DNA of 24,155 nt from Prevotella sp. UBA6429 (lineage in GTDB: Bacteria; Bacteroidota; Bacteroidia; Bacteroidales; Bacteroidaceae): assembly GCA_002437285.1 (NCBI GenBank), contig DJOV01000004.1:1-24155 (forward strand), written 5' to 3'. The position numbers were made by a program, and so were the translations under genes. This document shows, in pieces, positions 1 to 9,200 of the stretch (within the stretch, counting starts at the first letter, position 1; each line of letters starts with the position of its first letter). Below the pieces are notes generated by a model. The model was not told where the DNA came from, made no database searches, and saw nothing but the letters and a program-made list of their open reading frames with translations.

Positions 1-275
1 TTAAAAATGACTCTTCCGGAATAGGGAGCGATGGGAACGCTGCTTTGTCCTTGAATGTAAACCGATATAAACCTCAGGGGTGCGGGAAGCCCTGACGGGC
101 TCATGCTGCTGTTTGCGTCCTTGGCCTTGTGAGCAAGCTGCAATTCCATTAGCTTTAGCAATGTAGATGGGCAGAAGGAATGGCAAGGCTTACATGGGTG
201 TAAAGGCTTGGAGATTGCTGAATGGTTGAGATTGAATGCCAAAGAGCCTTATCAATATATAACGCTTTTGCGTAG

Positions 276-299
276 TATTGTTTACACAATAATTTTTTT
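276..299 (+). terminator. Weak AT-rich terminator-like hairpin
   Basis: A 6-bp stem (TATTGT / ACAATA) closes a TTAC loop and is followed after one base by seven T residues. The geometry is that of an intrinsic terminator on the plus strand, but the stem is AT-only apart from one pair, so it would be weak. No gene ending just upstream can be supported. Confidence 0.3.
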
Positions 300-320
300 G
301 TTCATATAGCATAAAGCTGG

Positions 321-350
321 AGCCTGTTTGTAGTGATACAAGCAGGCTTT
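321..350 (+). terminator. Terminator-like hairpin upstream of mcrB
   Basis: A 12-bp stem (AGCCTGTTTGTA pairing with TACAAGCAGGCT, one G-T type mismatch) closes a GTGA loop. The T-tract after it is short (TTTAAT). It would insulate the mcrB promoter from transcription entering from the left. Confidence 0.45.
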
Positions 351-456
351 AATAGTACTGCAAAGAAAATCCGTTTCCCGAGTTTTGCAGAAATCCATTC
401 TATTGGTTATCTAAGTTGTATAAAACGCAAAGGTATAAAGTAAAACATCAAGTTCC

Positions 457-489
457 TTTCGTTATTTTCGAAGAAAAATTTTATTTTTG
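457..489 (+). promoter_or_regulatory. Probable promoter of the mcrBC-helicase-serpin operon
   Basis: TATTTTTG at 482-489 fits the Bacteroidetes -7 consensus TAnnTTTG exactly. TTTC at 457-460, 21 bases further left, differs by one base from the -33 element TTTG. Transcription would start near 496, leaving a leader of about 85 bases before the mcrB start. No other good match lies between the hairpin at 350 and the gene, so this is the best candidate for driving all four genes. Confidence 0.45.
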
Positions 490-579
490 TGCCAAAATAA
501 TGTAATAACAAAGGCAAATAAGGACTTGAACAGAACCTTTGAAAAGGCTTATCAGTGTATAGAAATGTATTACTAAAGT

Positions 580-3500
580 ATGCAAGAATTATATAAGACA
601 AAGAACTCGAACGGTGAATATTCCTGTGGAGACATTGGAATTACCTCTGATGAGTGGTACAGGTTATTGCAAGACATCAAGGCAAAGCCATACATTAAGA
701 CTTTGCTCTGTTTCTTGCGCGAGCCTGGACATAAATGCTATTGTTCACAATTGGCTGAGAAATATGGCAAAACAGCTCAATACTACAATATCAAGAATAC
801 CAAGTTCGCTCAATGGGTACAAAAGAAGCTGGGACGCTTCAAAGTCATCGGCACGGATGGAACAGAAACCTTTTGGTGTGTTACCATGGAAAAAGGTTGG
901 GAAACAAGAAACGGCTTCCAGTGGCAACTTCGAGAAGAGTTGGTCGTAGCCCTACGTAAACTTCTTATGGTACATCTCATTGAGGAAATGCGTCAGTTGC
1001 CATCATTCAATACATATGATGAAGAGTACAAATGGGAACTGATAAACAACGCCTCAGGAAAAGAGGAAATTGAAATTGTCAAAGGTCTGTTCAAACAGAA
1101 TGTTGTGGACAATTATGGCTATGATGACATTTTCAAGATGTTGTGTGAGAAAGTACCCAATGACTTGTCGAAGTGCGTGAATGACCTCTTTGACGAAAGC
1201 CAAGAATTGGATGCCAGAATTCACACATTCAAGAAAACGATCAAGGACTTGTATCAAGGAGACAAGAAACGTCTTGCCAATGACGAAAGAACTGCAGCCG
1301 CACTTTTGACTTGCAAATTTCCAAACAAATACACTATTTACAAAGATGAAGTGTATCGGCTGATTTGCCAATACTTAGGTTATGATGTTCAAAAGCCCGG
1401 GGCAAAATACAGTCACTTTACCTCTATCATCAACTCGTTGGCAAACGAGTACGGTGAGGAGATACAACAGCTGTTTATCAAAGACATTGATAAATATGAG
1501 TGTAAACCATTGAACTTGGCCGTGCAAACATTGTTCTGGTGCTTAAAAGATAAGATAAAGGCAGAATTGGTTATGAACAAGCAATTTACATGGATACCAT
1601 TCTATCAAGAGTTTTCCAAGAAACTTTTGACGTTCCGCAATGACAGGAAACCATTGCTGGATATGATATACGCAAACAGAGATGAACTACGAGCTTCATA
1701 TTTGCATGATGAGGGCGGTGAAGGCGATCTGCTCTCAGACGTAGATCCATTTACTGTTTTTGGCTTGTTCAACAGACAAATAAAACATGACAGCAGAATT
1801 CATTCTACAGAACTGTTCAAAGAGTTCCTGAATATCCATGCTGATGTGCCAAGCGACTTTGAAGGGATTCCAGTATTGAATAATCTGAAATCACAATTCG
1901 TCGGATTTAAGACGAACCGTTCAAAAAATGACGTTGAGAATCTATGGGCTTTATATGAGAAAGTTGTTGGAGGTGAAGATTTTGAGAAAGAATATGACAA
2001 GGTCATCTACCAATACGGCATAAACGTTAACATTACGATGGCTCTGTTTTGGATTTGTCCTAAAGACTTCTTAGCTTTTGATAAGACAAACCAGTCCTAT
2101 CTGGAAGAAGAGTATGGAATAACTATCCCGAGCAAAGTACCCACCTACAAGGAATATATTTCAATCGTAGAAGATATAAAGAAGAAAATGACATCAAACG
2201 AAATAAAAGAAAATACATTCTATGAGTTGTCCGCAAACGCCAATAATGGTGGAAATGTGGAAACTTCAAGCTACTACGACAATCAAGTGGCAGTATGGAA
2301 ACGCCGGAAGAACATCGTGCTCTATGGTGCTCCTGGCTCAGGAAAGACATACGATGTGCCGGAGTTTGTCGTTAGGTTGTGTGACCCCAACTTTGATGCC
2401 AATCATGCCGAGCGGGATGAGTTGATGAGTAGATATAATCAATTGAAACAGGAGAAAAGAGTGATGTTTACCACCTTCCATCAGTCAATGGATTATGAGG
2501 ACTGGATAGAGGGATTAAAGCCATCGGTAGAGAATGGGCAGGTGACATATGAAGTACAGCCCGGCATTTTTAAACAACTGTGCGAAGAAGCGAATCGCCC
2601 TGTTGTGAAAAACAAGCAAACAGGCATTGCTGAAGATGCTGTTGTCTGGAAAGTTTCTCTTTGTGGAACTGGAGACAACCCTGTAAGAAAGGAATGCATG
2701 GAGCACTCTCATATCAGAATAGGATGGGACGGGTATGGTCCTGCCATATCTGACGAAACAGACTGGAGTATGCATAACGGAGAGGGCAAGCAAATTCTGG
2801 ATGCCTTCATCAATAAGATGAAGGAAGGTGACATCGTAATGAGTTGCTATTCCAGCAAGACGATTGATGCCATTGGTGTGGTTGTGGGAGACTATGAATA
2901 CAACGACTCCTTCCCTAACTACAAGCGGCTGCGCAAAGTGAATTGGTTGCTGAAAGGCATTGACGAGAATATCGTCGAGATGAACGACGGCAAGTCTATG
3001 ACATTGGGTACTGTTTATCGCTTGAACTCAATCACCCTTGATAAGGTTAAGCTGCTGTTGGATAAATACAAAACACCTTCCACGATGGATGACAATACGA
3101 AGCCATATGTGATGGTGATAGACGAAATGAACCGTGGCAATGTCTCAAACGTATTCGGTGAACTAATCACTTTGCTGGAACCAGATAAACGCAAAGGTTG
3201 CAAGAATGCGGAAAGTGTGATTTTGCCCTATTCGAAAACTCCTTTCTTCGTTCCAGACAACGTATATATCATTGCTACAATGAATACGGCAGACCGTTCA
3301 CTAAATACGCTTGACTATGCCATTAGAAGAAGATTTGCATTCTTGGCCACAAAGCCATACGAACTTGATGTCGATGGTTTCAACAATGAACTTTTCCGAA
3401 AAGTGAGCCTTCTCTTTGTCAAGAACTACGATGAGTATGTAGAGGCTAATTATGATCAGTCTATGCTACTGGTTCCTGCAGACACGCTTTCCGATGACTT

Positions 3501-3690
3501 TAAACCAGAGGATGTTTGGATTGGACACAGCTATTTCTTAATGGAAAATGAAGATGGCGAGGATATAACCCAAGACAGGCTGCTCTACGAGGTAATTCCT
3601 TTGTTGGAAGAGTATCTGCAAGACGGTGTGTTGACAACCGATGCACAAAAAACAATTCAAGAACTTTACGAAATCGCAACAGCAGAATGA
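580..3690 (+). CDS. mcrB: McrB-type AAA+ GTPase of a modified-DNA restriction system, with inserted PUA/EVE-like domain
   Basis: This is the motor and recognition subunit of an McrBC-type (type IV) restriction complex, which translocates on DNA with McrC and cleaves modified DNA. In 1036 residues I see Walker A GAPGSGKT at 583-590, Walker B ending in D848-E849 within the McrB-type DEMNRGN motif, and the family signature MNTADRS at 901-907. Residues about 688-830, between Walker A and Walker B, form an extra module (HIRIGWDGYG, then GDIVMSCYSS and AIGVVVGDYEY) that resembles PUA-superfamily EVE/YTH-like domains, known readers of modified bases. Residues 20-90 look like a small winged-helix-type module with conserved Cys and Tyr, also seen in other McrB-like and HNH proteins. 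Residues 230-540 hold two helical segments typical of Bacteroidetes McrB homologues (one with DPFTVFGLFNRQ). The stop overlaps the mcrC start as ATGA. The target modification cannot be read from the sequence. Confidence 0.93.
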   Translation: MQELYKTKNSNGEYSCGDIGITSDEWYRLLQDIKAKPYIKTLLCFLREPGHKCYCSQLAEKYGKTAQYYNIKNTKFAQWVQKKLGRFKVIGTDGTETFWCVTMEKGWETRNGFQWQLREELVVALRKLLMVHLIEEMRQLPSFNTYDEEYKWELINNASGKEEIEIVKGLFKQNVVDNYGYDDIFKMLCEKVPNDLSKCVNDLFDESQELDARIHTFKKTIKDLYQGDKKRLANDERTAAALLTCKFPNKYTIYKDEVYRLICQYLGYDVQKPGAKYSHFTSIINSLANEYGEEIQQLFIKDIDKYECKPLNLAVQTLFWCLKDKIKAELVMNKQFTWIPFYQEFSKKLLTFRNDRKPLLDMIYANRDELRASYLHDEGGEGDLLSDVDPFTVFGLFNRQIKHDSRIHSTELFKEFLNIHADVPSDFEGIPVLNNLKSQFVGFKTNRSKNDVENLWALYEKVVGGEDFEKEYDKVIYQYGINVNITMALFWICPKDFLAFDKTNQSYLEEEYGITIPSKVPTYKEYISIVEDIKKKMTSNEIKENTFYELSANANNGGNVETSSYYDNQVAVWKRRKNIVLYGAPGSGKTYDVPEFVVRLCDPNFDANHAERDELMSRYNQLKQEKRVMFTTFHQSMDYEDWIEGLKPSVENGQVTYEVQPGIFKQLCEEANRPVVKNKQTGIAEDAVVWKVSLCGTGDNPVRKECMEHSHIRIGWDGYGPAISDETDWSMHNGEGKQILDAFINKMKEGDIVMSCYSSKTIDAIGVVVGDYEYNDSFPNYKRLRKVNWLLKGIDENIVEMNDGKSMTLGTVYRLNSITLDKVKLLLDKYKTPSTMDDNTKPYVMVIDEMNRGNVSNVFGELITLLEPDKRKGCKNAESVILPYSKTPFFVPDNVYIIATMNTADRSLNTLDYAIRRRFAFLATKPYELDVDGFNNELFRKVSLLFVKNYDEYVEANYDQSMLLVPADTLSDDFKPEDVWIGHSYFLMENEDGEDITQDRLLYEVIPLLEEYLQDGVLTTDAQKTIQELYEIATAE

Positions 3691-5000
3691 ATCTTATACA
3701 ACTTCAAGAACAATTGTTGGACAACACATTGATCCAGCATGATACTTCTATCCTTCAACAGCATATGGAGGATGGCCAGGAAGTTGTGTTTGCTGTGAAG
3801 CGAGGACGCGAAGACAATGAATTGTGCCTAAAACTCAAAAGAGATGGCGAAGAGATTCGTGCCAATGGTTCATACTTCGTGGGTGTGGACTGGCTAAAGG
3901 AACAAGAATTGGCGGTCCAGGTAAGTCCTAAGATGAATGATGGAATGGAAATCGACTATGTCAGGATGCTGAACGACGCATTGTGCGAGTCTGAAAACTT
4001 TGACCATCTGAAAGACCTTGTAACAATCATGTTTGATAAACCATCTGTCAAGATTCAGCAGAACAAGGATTTGCTTAGTATCTTCATAGTCACAGAATTT
4101 CTCAATGTGCTCCAGCATATTGTGAAGAAGGGACTGAAGAAGGGCTATATTGCAATAGATAAGAACTTGCACTGCAAGGTAAAGGGACATATTCTTGTGG
4201 GAAGAAACATCATACGCAACTTAACCAAAGGCAAGGTGACAGATAACATATGTCGCTATCAAATATATGATGTGGACACACAGGAAAATCGCATACTAAA
4301 AAAGGCTTTGTTTTTCTGTTCCGATATACTGAGGGTCTATCAACATGCGCTTGATGTGTCTGTGTTACAAAAGAAAATTACATTCATAAAGCCGCATTTC
4401 GAAAATGTAGGCTCAAACGTTAGTACCCAAGCCATAAAGAACTTCAAGGGTAATCCTGTTTTCCGCGAGTATAATCTTGCTATAGAGTTTGCACAACTCT
4501 TGATGCACCGTTTCAGCTATGACATTACTCTTGCCGGGAGAAAAGAAATCAGCACACCTCCTTTCTGGATTGACATGAGCAAACTCTTTGAACTGTATGT
4601 GTACCATCATCTGCGGAATGTCTTTACTGAAAAAGGAGAAGTGCAATATCATGTAAACGCCCACTATCAAGAACTGGACTATTTGCTGCATCCGAAAGAA
4701 TGGGCAAATCCATATGTGATTGATGCAAAATACAAGCCAAAGTATAAACAACAAGCCAGTATATCTATTGACGATGCACGAGAGGTAGCTGGTTATGCAA
4801 GATTAAGTAAGATTTATAACGAGTTGGGACTTGACGAGGATACGGCACCTCCTATAAAATGCCTTATTATATATCCAGATCAGGAGAAAGAGGAAAACTT
4901 CGCTTTTACACGAGAGTCAGAACTAAAATTCGACACAGTTGGTGGATATGTAAGGATGTACAAAGTAGGTATACGGTTGCCTGAGATAAATAATATTTGA
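3687..5000 (+). CDS. mcrC: McrC nuclease subunit of the McrBC restriction complex
   Basis: McrC is the endonuclease and GTPase-stimulating partner of McrB. The 437-residue product has a beta-rich N-terminal part (about 1-100), a helical middle and a C-terminal PD-(D/E)XK nuclease. The nuclease motif is intact: E302 in FELYVYHHL, D331 in the QELDYLL strand, and D346-A-K348 in VIDAKYK. This matches the D...DxK arrangement of E. coli McrC, where those residues are needed for cleavage. The ATG is inside the mcrB stop (ATGA), indicating translational coupling and a 1:1 operon arrangement. No coiled-coil extension of the kind found in CoCoNuT-type McrC relatives is apparent. Base composition resembles mcrB and is AT-richer than the core genes to the right. 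Confidence 0.93.
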   Translation: MNLIQLQEQLLDNTLIQHDTSILQQHMEDGQEVVFAVKRGREDNELCLKLKRDGEEIRANGSYFVGVDWLKEQELAVQVSPKMNDGMEIDYVRMLNDALCESENFDHLKDLVTIMFDKPSVKIQQNKDLLSIFIVTEFLNVLQHIVKKGLKKGYIAIDKNLHCKVKGHILVGRNIIRNLTKGKVTDNICRYQIYDVDTQENRILKKALFFCSDILRVYQHALDVSVLQKKITFIKPHFENVGSNVSTQAIKNFKGNPVFREYNLAIEFAQLLMHRFSYDITLAGRKEISTPPFWIDMSKLFELYVYHHLRNVFTEKGEVQYHVNAHYQELDYLLHPKEWANPYVIDAKYKPKYKQQASISIDDAREVAGYARLSKIYNELGLDEDTAPPIKCLIIYPDQEKEENFAFTRESELKFDTVGGYVRMYKVGIRLPEINNI

Positions 5001-5030
5001 TACAGAAAATTATCAGAATAATCATCACAT

Positions 5031-7787
5031 ATGGACTTGTCACGTCACTTTATATTGCTCAACGGCGAGGCAAAGACCTTGCAAATCGACTCAATCGAAA
5101 GATTTGGGTCGAATGCCTTTTGTGTGTGCTTCAAGAGACACCCCAAGCCTTATACCTACGGTGCCGACAAGGTCCTTTGGTTAAGCAATCCTGAATGGGT
5201 AGATGTAGCCAATAGCAAGGTGTATATTGGCGGCACACAAAAGGTTGACATCCGTGAGGTATGGAAATTCGTTTGTGGCGAGAATGTGTATTGGCGTGTG
5301 GTTCATACCAATGGCTACGTGGAGGATGATGCCAATGGCAGAGTGCAAGTGGTTACTTCTTGTTTGAGTGAAGAACGAGCCAAAGACACCTTTATATATA
5401 TGAAGGACGTGGCGGCTATCAATCCGTTACGCAACGAAGAAACAGGCAATGGACTGCTTGCTGGACTATATGGCAAGGTGAATTTCATAGATGACAAGAC
5501 GGCAGCGGCTTGTTATCTCAACCCTGACCGACATAAGCCAAGACGACTGAAATATGCAGATTTGATATATCCCTTCGGATGCAATGCCAGCCAAAAGAAA
5601 GCAGTGACGTCAGCATTCGAACATCAGATGAGTGTGATACAAGGGCCTCCTGGAACAGGTAAAACACAGACTATCCTGAACATCATTGCCAACATCGTTC
5701 GGCAGGGCAAGACAGTCATGGTAGTGTCAAACAACAACTCTGCAACAACAAATGTACAGGAGAAGTTGGAAAAATATGGAGTGTCCTTCATTGTTGCATC
5801 TCTCGGCAGCAAAGACAACAAAGAAGCATTCATCGCCAATCAACCAAGTATTCCTGCTGAATTGAAAGACTGGAGTGTTTCTATTGCTGACAGTTTACAT
5901 ATGAAACGTGACTTGCATACTACCTTGCAGCATCTCGACAAAGTGTTTGCTCTTCAAAACGAGAAAGCAGAATTGCTCCATGAACAACAAGCCATTGCAT
6001 TGGAATGGAAGCACTTTTGTCTGGATAATGGTGTTAGTGAGGATAATGTGCTGTCGCATCGTGCCAATTCCAAACGCATCATCTCCCTTTGGTTGGAATA
6101 TCAGTCGATTGCTGATGGCGAACAGCCACAACCAATGAGCTGGTTTGCAAAGATGTGGCAACGTATTAAATGGATGTGGATGAAATGGAACTGCCGTTAC
6201 CGCTTGCATATCAGGCGTGAGTTTAACCGTGTTGACCCCTCTCCACTTATCCATGAATTGCAGACACTTTACTATCTCAACCGCCAACATGAGATTGCAG
6301 ACCGCATCGACGAAATAAAAAATCAACTCGCCAGCTATGATGCCAAGGGGCTAACCACCACATTGACGGAATTGTCAATGAGCTTGTTCAAGTCTGCATT
6401 GGCAAATCACTATGACAAGCATGACCGTCTGAAATTCGCCGATTCAAGAGAGTTGGAATGGCATGGAGATGGTTTATTGGAACAATATCCAGTTGTTCTT
6501 AGTACAACATTTTCAGCTCGGTCATGCCTGTTTACAGACAAGCCTTACGACTACATCATTATGGACGAGGCTTCGCAAGTTTCGATAGAGACGGGAGCCT
6601 TGGCATTGACTTGTGCCTATAATGCCGTGATTGTGGGCGACACGCTGCAGTTGCCAAACGTGGTGACTGACGATGACAGGCAGAAGTTGGATGTAATCAT
6701 GAAGCAATACAAGATTGTCGATGGCTATGATTGTGCAAAGAACAGTTTCTTGCAGTCGGTGCTTGATGTGGTGAAGGGTATTCCAGAGACATTGCTTCGT
6801 GAGCATTACCGTTGTCATCCACGCATCATCAACTTCTGCAACCAGAAGTTTTATGGTGGCAACCTGCTCATCATGACAGAAGATAACGGTGAGAAGGATG
6901 TTCTTTATGCAGAAAAGACAAGCATGGGCAACCACTGCGTGAACCACTACAACCAGCGTGAGATAGATGTGGTGAAGGAAAGCATTTTGCCGAAGTTGCA
7001 AAAGTATGAGAGTATTGGCGTGATTACGCCCTACAACCATCAAGTGGAAGCGTTTCATAAGCAACTACCGAATGTGGAGACTGCAACTATACACAAATAT
7101 CAAGGTCGGGAGAAGGATGCCATCGTATTCAGTGTGGTGGACAACCAAATCTCTGATTTTGCCGATGATGCAAATATGCTGAATGTGGCAGTATCAAGAG
7201 CTAAGAAGAAGTTCTGCTTGGTAGTTACTGGCAACGAACAGGAGAAGAAAGGTAACATCATGGACTTGCTCGACTATATAGCCTACAACAACTGTACGGT
7301 GACGGAAAGCAAGTTGGCCTCCATTTTCGACTATCTCTATGCGCAATACACCGAACAACGCATGGCTTTCCTTGACAGTCATCCGAAAATATCGGAATAT
7401 GCATCGGAGAACCTGACATATGCATTGCTTCACGATGTTCTCTCTTCAGAAAACCGTTACAACTGTCTCAATGTACTTTGCCACATACCATTAAGGCAAG
7501 TAGTAAAGGATACCTCACTTATGTCGGAGAGCGAGATGAAGTATGCCGCCAATTACAGTACGCATTTGGATTTTCTCATCATCAATCGTGTGAGCAAACA
7601 GCCTGTCCTCGCTATTGAGACAGACGGCTACTCATATCACAATGACGATACGGAACAGCATCAACGCGACTTGATGAAAGACCACATACTCAAAAGCTAT
7701 GGACTTCCTATATTGAGGCTTTCTACCAAAGGAAGTGGCGAACGAGAAAAAGTAACGGAAATGCTAAACCAATTGATACAGAAATAG
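5031..7787 (+). CDS. Superfamily 1 DNA/RNA helicase with C-terminal Vsr/DUF559-like nuclease domain
   Basis: A 918-residue putative helicase-nuclease of the Upf1/Dna2-like branch of SF1. Motifs in order: Walker A GPPGTGKT 205-212, Walker B MDEAS with D512-E513, motif III GDTLQLP 536-542, LREHYRCHPRII near 589-600, HKYQGREKDAIVF near 688-700 and the arginine-finger motif NVAVSRAKKKF near 718-728. Residues 1-180 form a beta-rich N-terminal region I do not recognise. Residues about 785-918 look like a Vsr/DUF559-type PD-(D/E)XK fold: HLDFLI with D847, AIETDGYSYH with E863 and D865, then a QHQRDLMKDHIL helix and LPILRLST. It starts 30 bp after mcrC, so it probably acts with McrBC, perhaps by unwinding or degrading cleaved DNA. 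Helicases joined to Vsr-like nucleases are known in other defence systems, but I cannot assign this to a named one. Confidence 0.88.
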   Translation: MDLSRHFILLNGEAKTLQIDSIERFGSNAFCVCFKRHPKPYTYGADKVLWLSNPEWVDVANSKVYIGGTQKVDIREVWKFVCGENVYWRVVHTNGYVEDDANGRVQVVTSCLSEERAKDTFIYMKDVAAINPLRNEETGNGLLAGLYGKVNFIDDKTAAACYLNPDRHKPRRLKYADLIYPFGCNASQKKAVTSAFEHQMSVIQGPPGTGKTQTILNIIANIVRQGKTVMVVSNNNSATTNVQEKLEKYGVSFIVASLGSKDNKEAFIANQPSIPAELKDWSVSIADSLHMKRDLHTTLQHLDKVFALQNEKAELLHEQQAIALEWKHFCLDNGVSEDNVLSHRANSKRIISLWLEYQSIADGEQPQPMSWFAKMWQRIKWMWMKWNCRYRLHIRREFNRVDPSPLIHELQTLYYLNRQHEIADRIDEIKNQLASYDAKGLTTTLTELSMSLFKSALANHYDKHDRLKFADSRELEWHGDGLLEQYPVVLSTTFSARSCLFTDKPYDYIIMDEASQVSIETGALALTCAYNAVIVGDTLQLPNVVTDDDRQKLDVIMKQYKIVDGYDCAKNSFLQSVLDVVKGIPETLLREHYRCHPRIINFCNQKFYGGNLLIMTEDNGEKDVLYAEKTSMGNHCVNHYNQREIDVVKESILPKLQKYESIGVITPYNHQVEAFHKQLPNVETATIHKYQGREKDAIVFSVVDNQISDFADDANMLNVAVSRAKKKFCLVVTGNEQEKKGNIMDLLDYIAYNNCTVTESKLASIFDYLYAQYTEQRMAFLDSHPKISEYASENLTYALLHDVLSSENRYNCLNVLCHIPLRQVVKDTSLMSESEMKYAANYSTHLDFLIINRVSKQPVLAIETDGYSYHNDDTEQHQRDLMKDHILKSYGLPILRLSTKGSGEREKVTEMLNQLIQK

Positions 7788-7807
7788 AACAAAAAAGATA
7801 ACACAAT

Positions 7808-9037
7808 ATGCAACAGATAGATATAAAGAGCCTTGACAAGCACGAGGGGAACAATTTTATTGGACTTCAAGAGATACTAAGGCTGCATCGAGGCTGCTCG
7901 GCACGTTTCGGCGGTCATGTATTACGATTGCTGATGGAAAATGGTGATGGTAAGGAGAATGTCGCCTTGTCGCCAGCACGACTGCAAGCGGTGTTGGTGC
8001 TGCTTGCCAACTGGACTACGCCGGAAATACGGAAACGGATTCTTGACACGGCGGTTAGTGAAGTGATGAGCACAGAAGAGGCAAATGCCCTCTTTGACTT
8101 CTCAAACATAAAACCGTTGCCACATGATGACTTCGTACTCAGAGACGACTACGGTAATCCTATTCCGACGGTTCCTGCCGTTGAACAACAGACAACATTG
8201 TGGCATAAAGAGAATTTGACTGTCAACAAGGAGGCTGTTGAGAAGATTAAGAATACCTTCAACGCTTGTACGAAGGCGATAGACTTTGCTGCACCAGAGG
8301 CGAAGCAAATCATTGATGAGGATGTATGCAAGGCGACGCATGGTTTCATTGAGCATCTTGATACCCAAATAGACGCTTCGGTCTTGGCAATGTTGGTGGA
8401 TGTCCTTTATTTCAAGGGAACATGGGATGAAGAGTTCGATGACTACAACACTGCCGAAAGAGTGTTCTATGGGGCAAAAGGCAAACAGAAAGTTCCGACC
8501 ATGCGCTATACTCGATACTTGGAATATGCAGAAACGGCAACGTACCAAGCCGTGTCACTTCCATATTTTTGTGAGAGTGTCAACCACAAGCGATTTGCCA
8601 TGCGCATTTACTTGCCGACAGCAAAGCACACAATAGATCATGTGCTTGAAGAAATGTGGAATAGCGAGTACGAGTTCCATACAGAACGAGAAGAAGTAAA
8701 TCTGTCATTGCCTCGTTTTGGAGTGGAAAACAAGGTCGATGTGAAGTCCCTTTTGTCCAATATGGGATTGGCGTGCATACTGGAGTCAAACGACGTCATA
8801 CCAGGCTGCATAAGGGACTTGCAAATCTCGGACATTGCACAGCAAGTGAAAATTAAGGTTGACGAATACGGAACCGAAGCGGCAGCTGTGACATTTGATG
8901 TAATGGCTGCTGGTTGTCCTGATTTTGAGCGTCCCAAGCCAAAGGTGATGAAGGTGAACAAGCCGTTCCTGTTTGAGATTGTCGAGGAGAGTACAAATAT
9001 AATTCTTTTCTCGGGAGTGATAAACAATATTGAGTAG
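7808..9037 (+). CDS. Cytoplasmic serpin (serine/cysteine protease inhibitor) in the McrBC operon
   Basis: Serpins trap serine or cysteine proteases through a reactive-centre loop that is cut and inserted into the main beta-sheet. The 409-residue product covers the whole fold: NVALSPARLQAVL (51-63), VDVLYFKGTWDEEF (197-210), LPRFGVENKVDVKSLLSNMGL region (301-321), the hinge EYGTEAAAVT (353-362) and the C-terminal VNKPFLFEI (383-391). The hinge has the small residues typical of inhibitory serpins. The loop from P17 Glu353 to the conserved Asn-Lys-Pro-Phe is about six residues longer than in alpha-1-antitrypsin, so P1 is ambiguous. Counting from the hinge gives Gly369-Cys370; counting from the C-terminal anchor gives Arg375-Pro376. 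There is no signal peptide or lipobox, so it should stay in the cytoplasm, unlike miropin of Tannerella. It starts 20 bp after the helicase stop with an A-rich leader, so cotranscription is likely. Role in defence is inference. Confidence 0.93.
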   Translation: MQQIDIKSLDKHEGNNFIGLQEILRLHRGCSARFGGHVLRLLMENGDGKENVALSPARLQAVLVLLANWTTPEIRKRILDTAVSEVMSTEEANALFDFSNIKPLPHDDFVLRDDYGNPIPTVPAVEQQTTLWHKENLTVNKEAVEKIKNTFNACTKAIDFAAPEAKQIIDEDVCKATHGFIEHLDTQIDASVLAMLVDVLYFKGTWDEEFDDYNTAERVFYGAKGKQKVPTMRYTRYLEYAETATYQAVSLPYFCESVNHKRFAMRIYLPTAKHTIDHVLEEMWNSEYEFHTEREEVNLSLPRFGVENKVDVKSLLSNMGLACILESNDVIPGCIRDLQISDIAQQVKIKVDEYGTEAAAVTFDVMAAGCPDFERPKPKVMKVNKPFLFEIVEESTNIILFSGVINNIE

Positions 9038-9200
9038 CCGGATTCGACAGCTTAGGAATAAGCTGCAAACATCTGACCATTTTCATGCTATAGTCCATTT
9101 GTATAGTTGTGTTTGTTTTTCCCAATGCAAGCACCTGGTCTACGCTTATCATAATCACTGAGGCTTTCAGCATACGCTTCTATCTAATTTGTATAAATCC

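Larger units (their letters stand above)
1..579. other. Leader region left of mcrB, no supported gene
   Basis: I see no convincing gene here. A 61-codon minus-strand frame occupies roughly the first 186 bases but has low-complexity basic content and no recognisable domain. A short plus-strand frame without a start codon runs to a stop near 306-308 and could be a decayed gene end. Two hairpins at 276-299 and 321-350 resemble plus-strand terminators, suggesting that transcription of something further left ends here. The last 100 bases are very AT-rich and hold the likely mcrB promoter. No integrase, transposase or copy of the tRNA 3' end found near 9.35 kb is visible, so the left border of the defence cassette is not defined by this window. 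Confidence 0.5.

Noticed and set aside
1..186. Minus-strand 61-codon frame at the left edge
   Set aside because: Basic, low-information sequence with no domain, ribosome site or conserved neighbour; kept only as a remark in the leader region.
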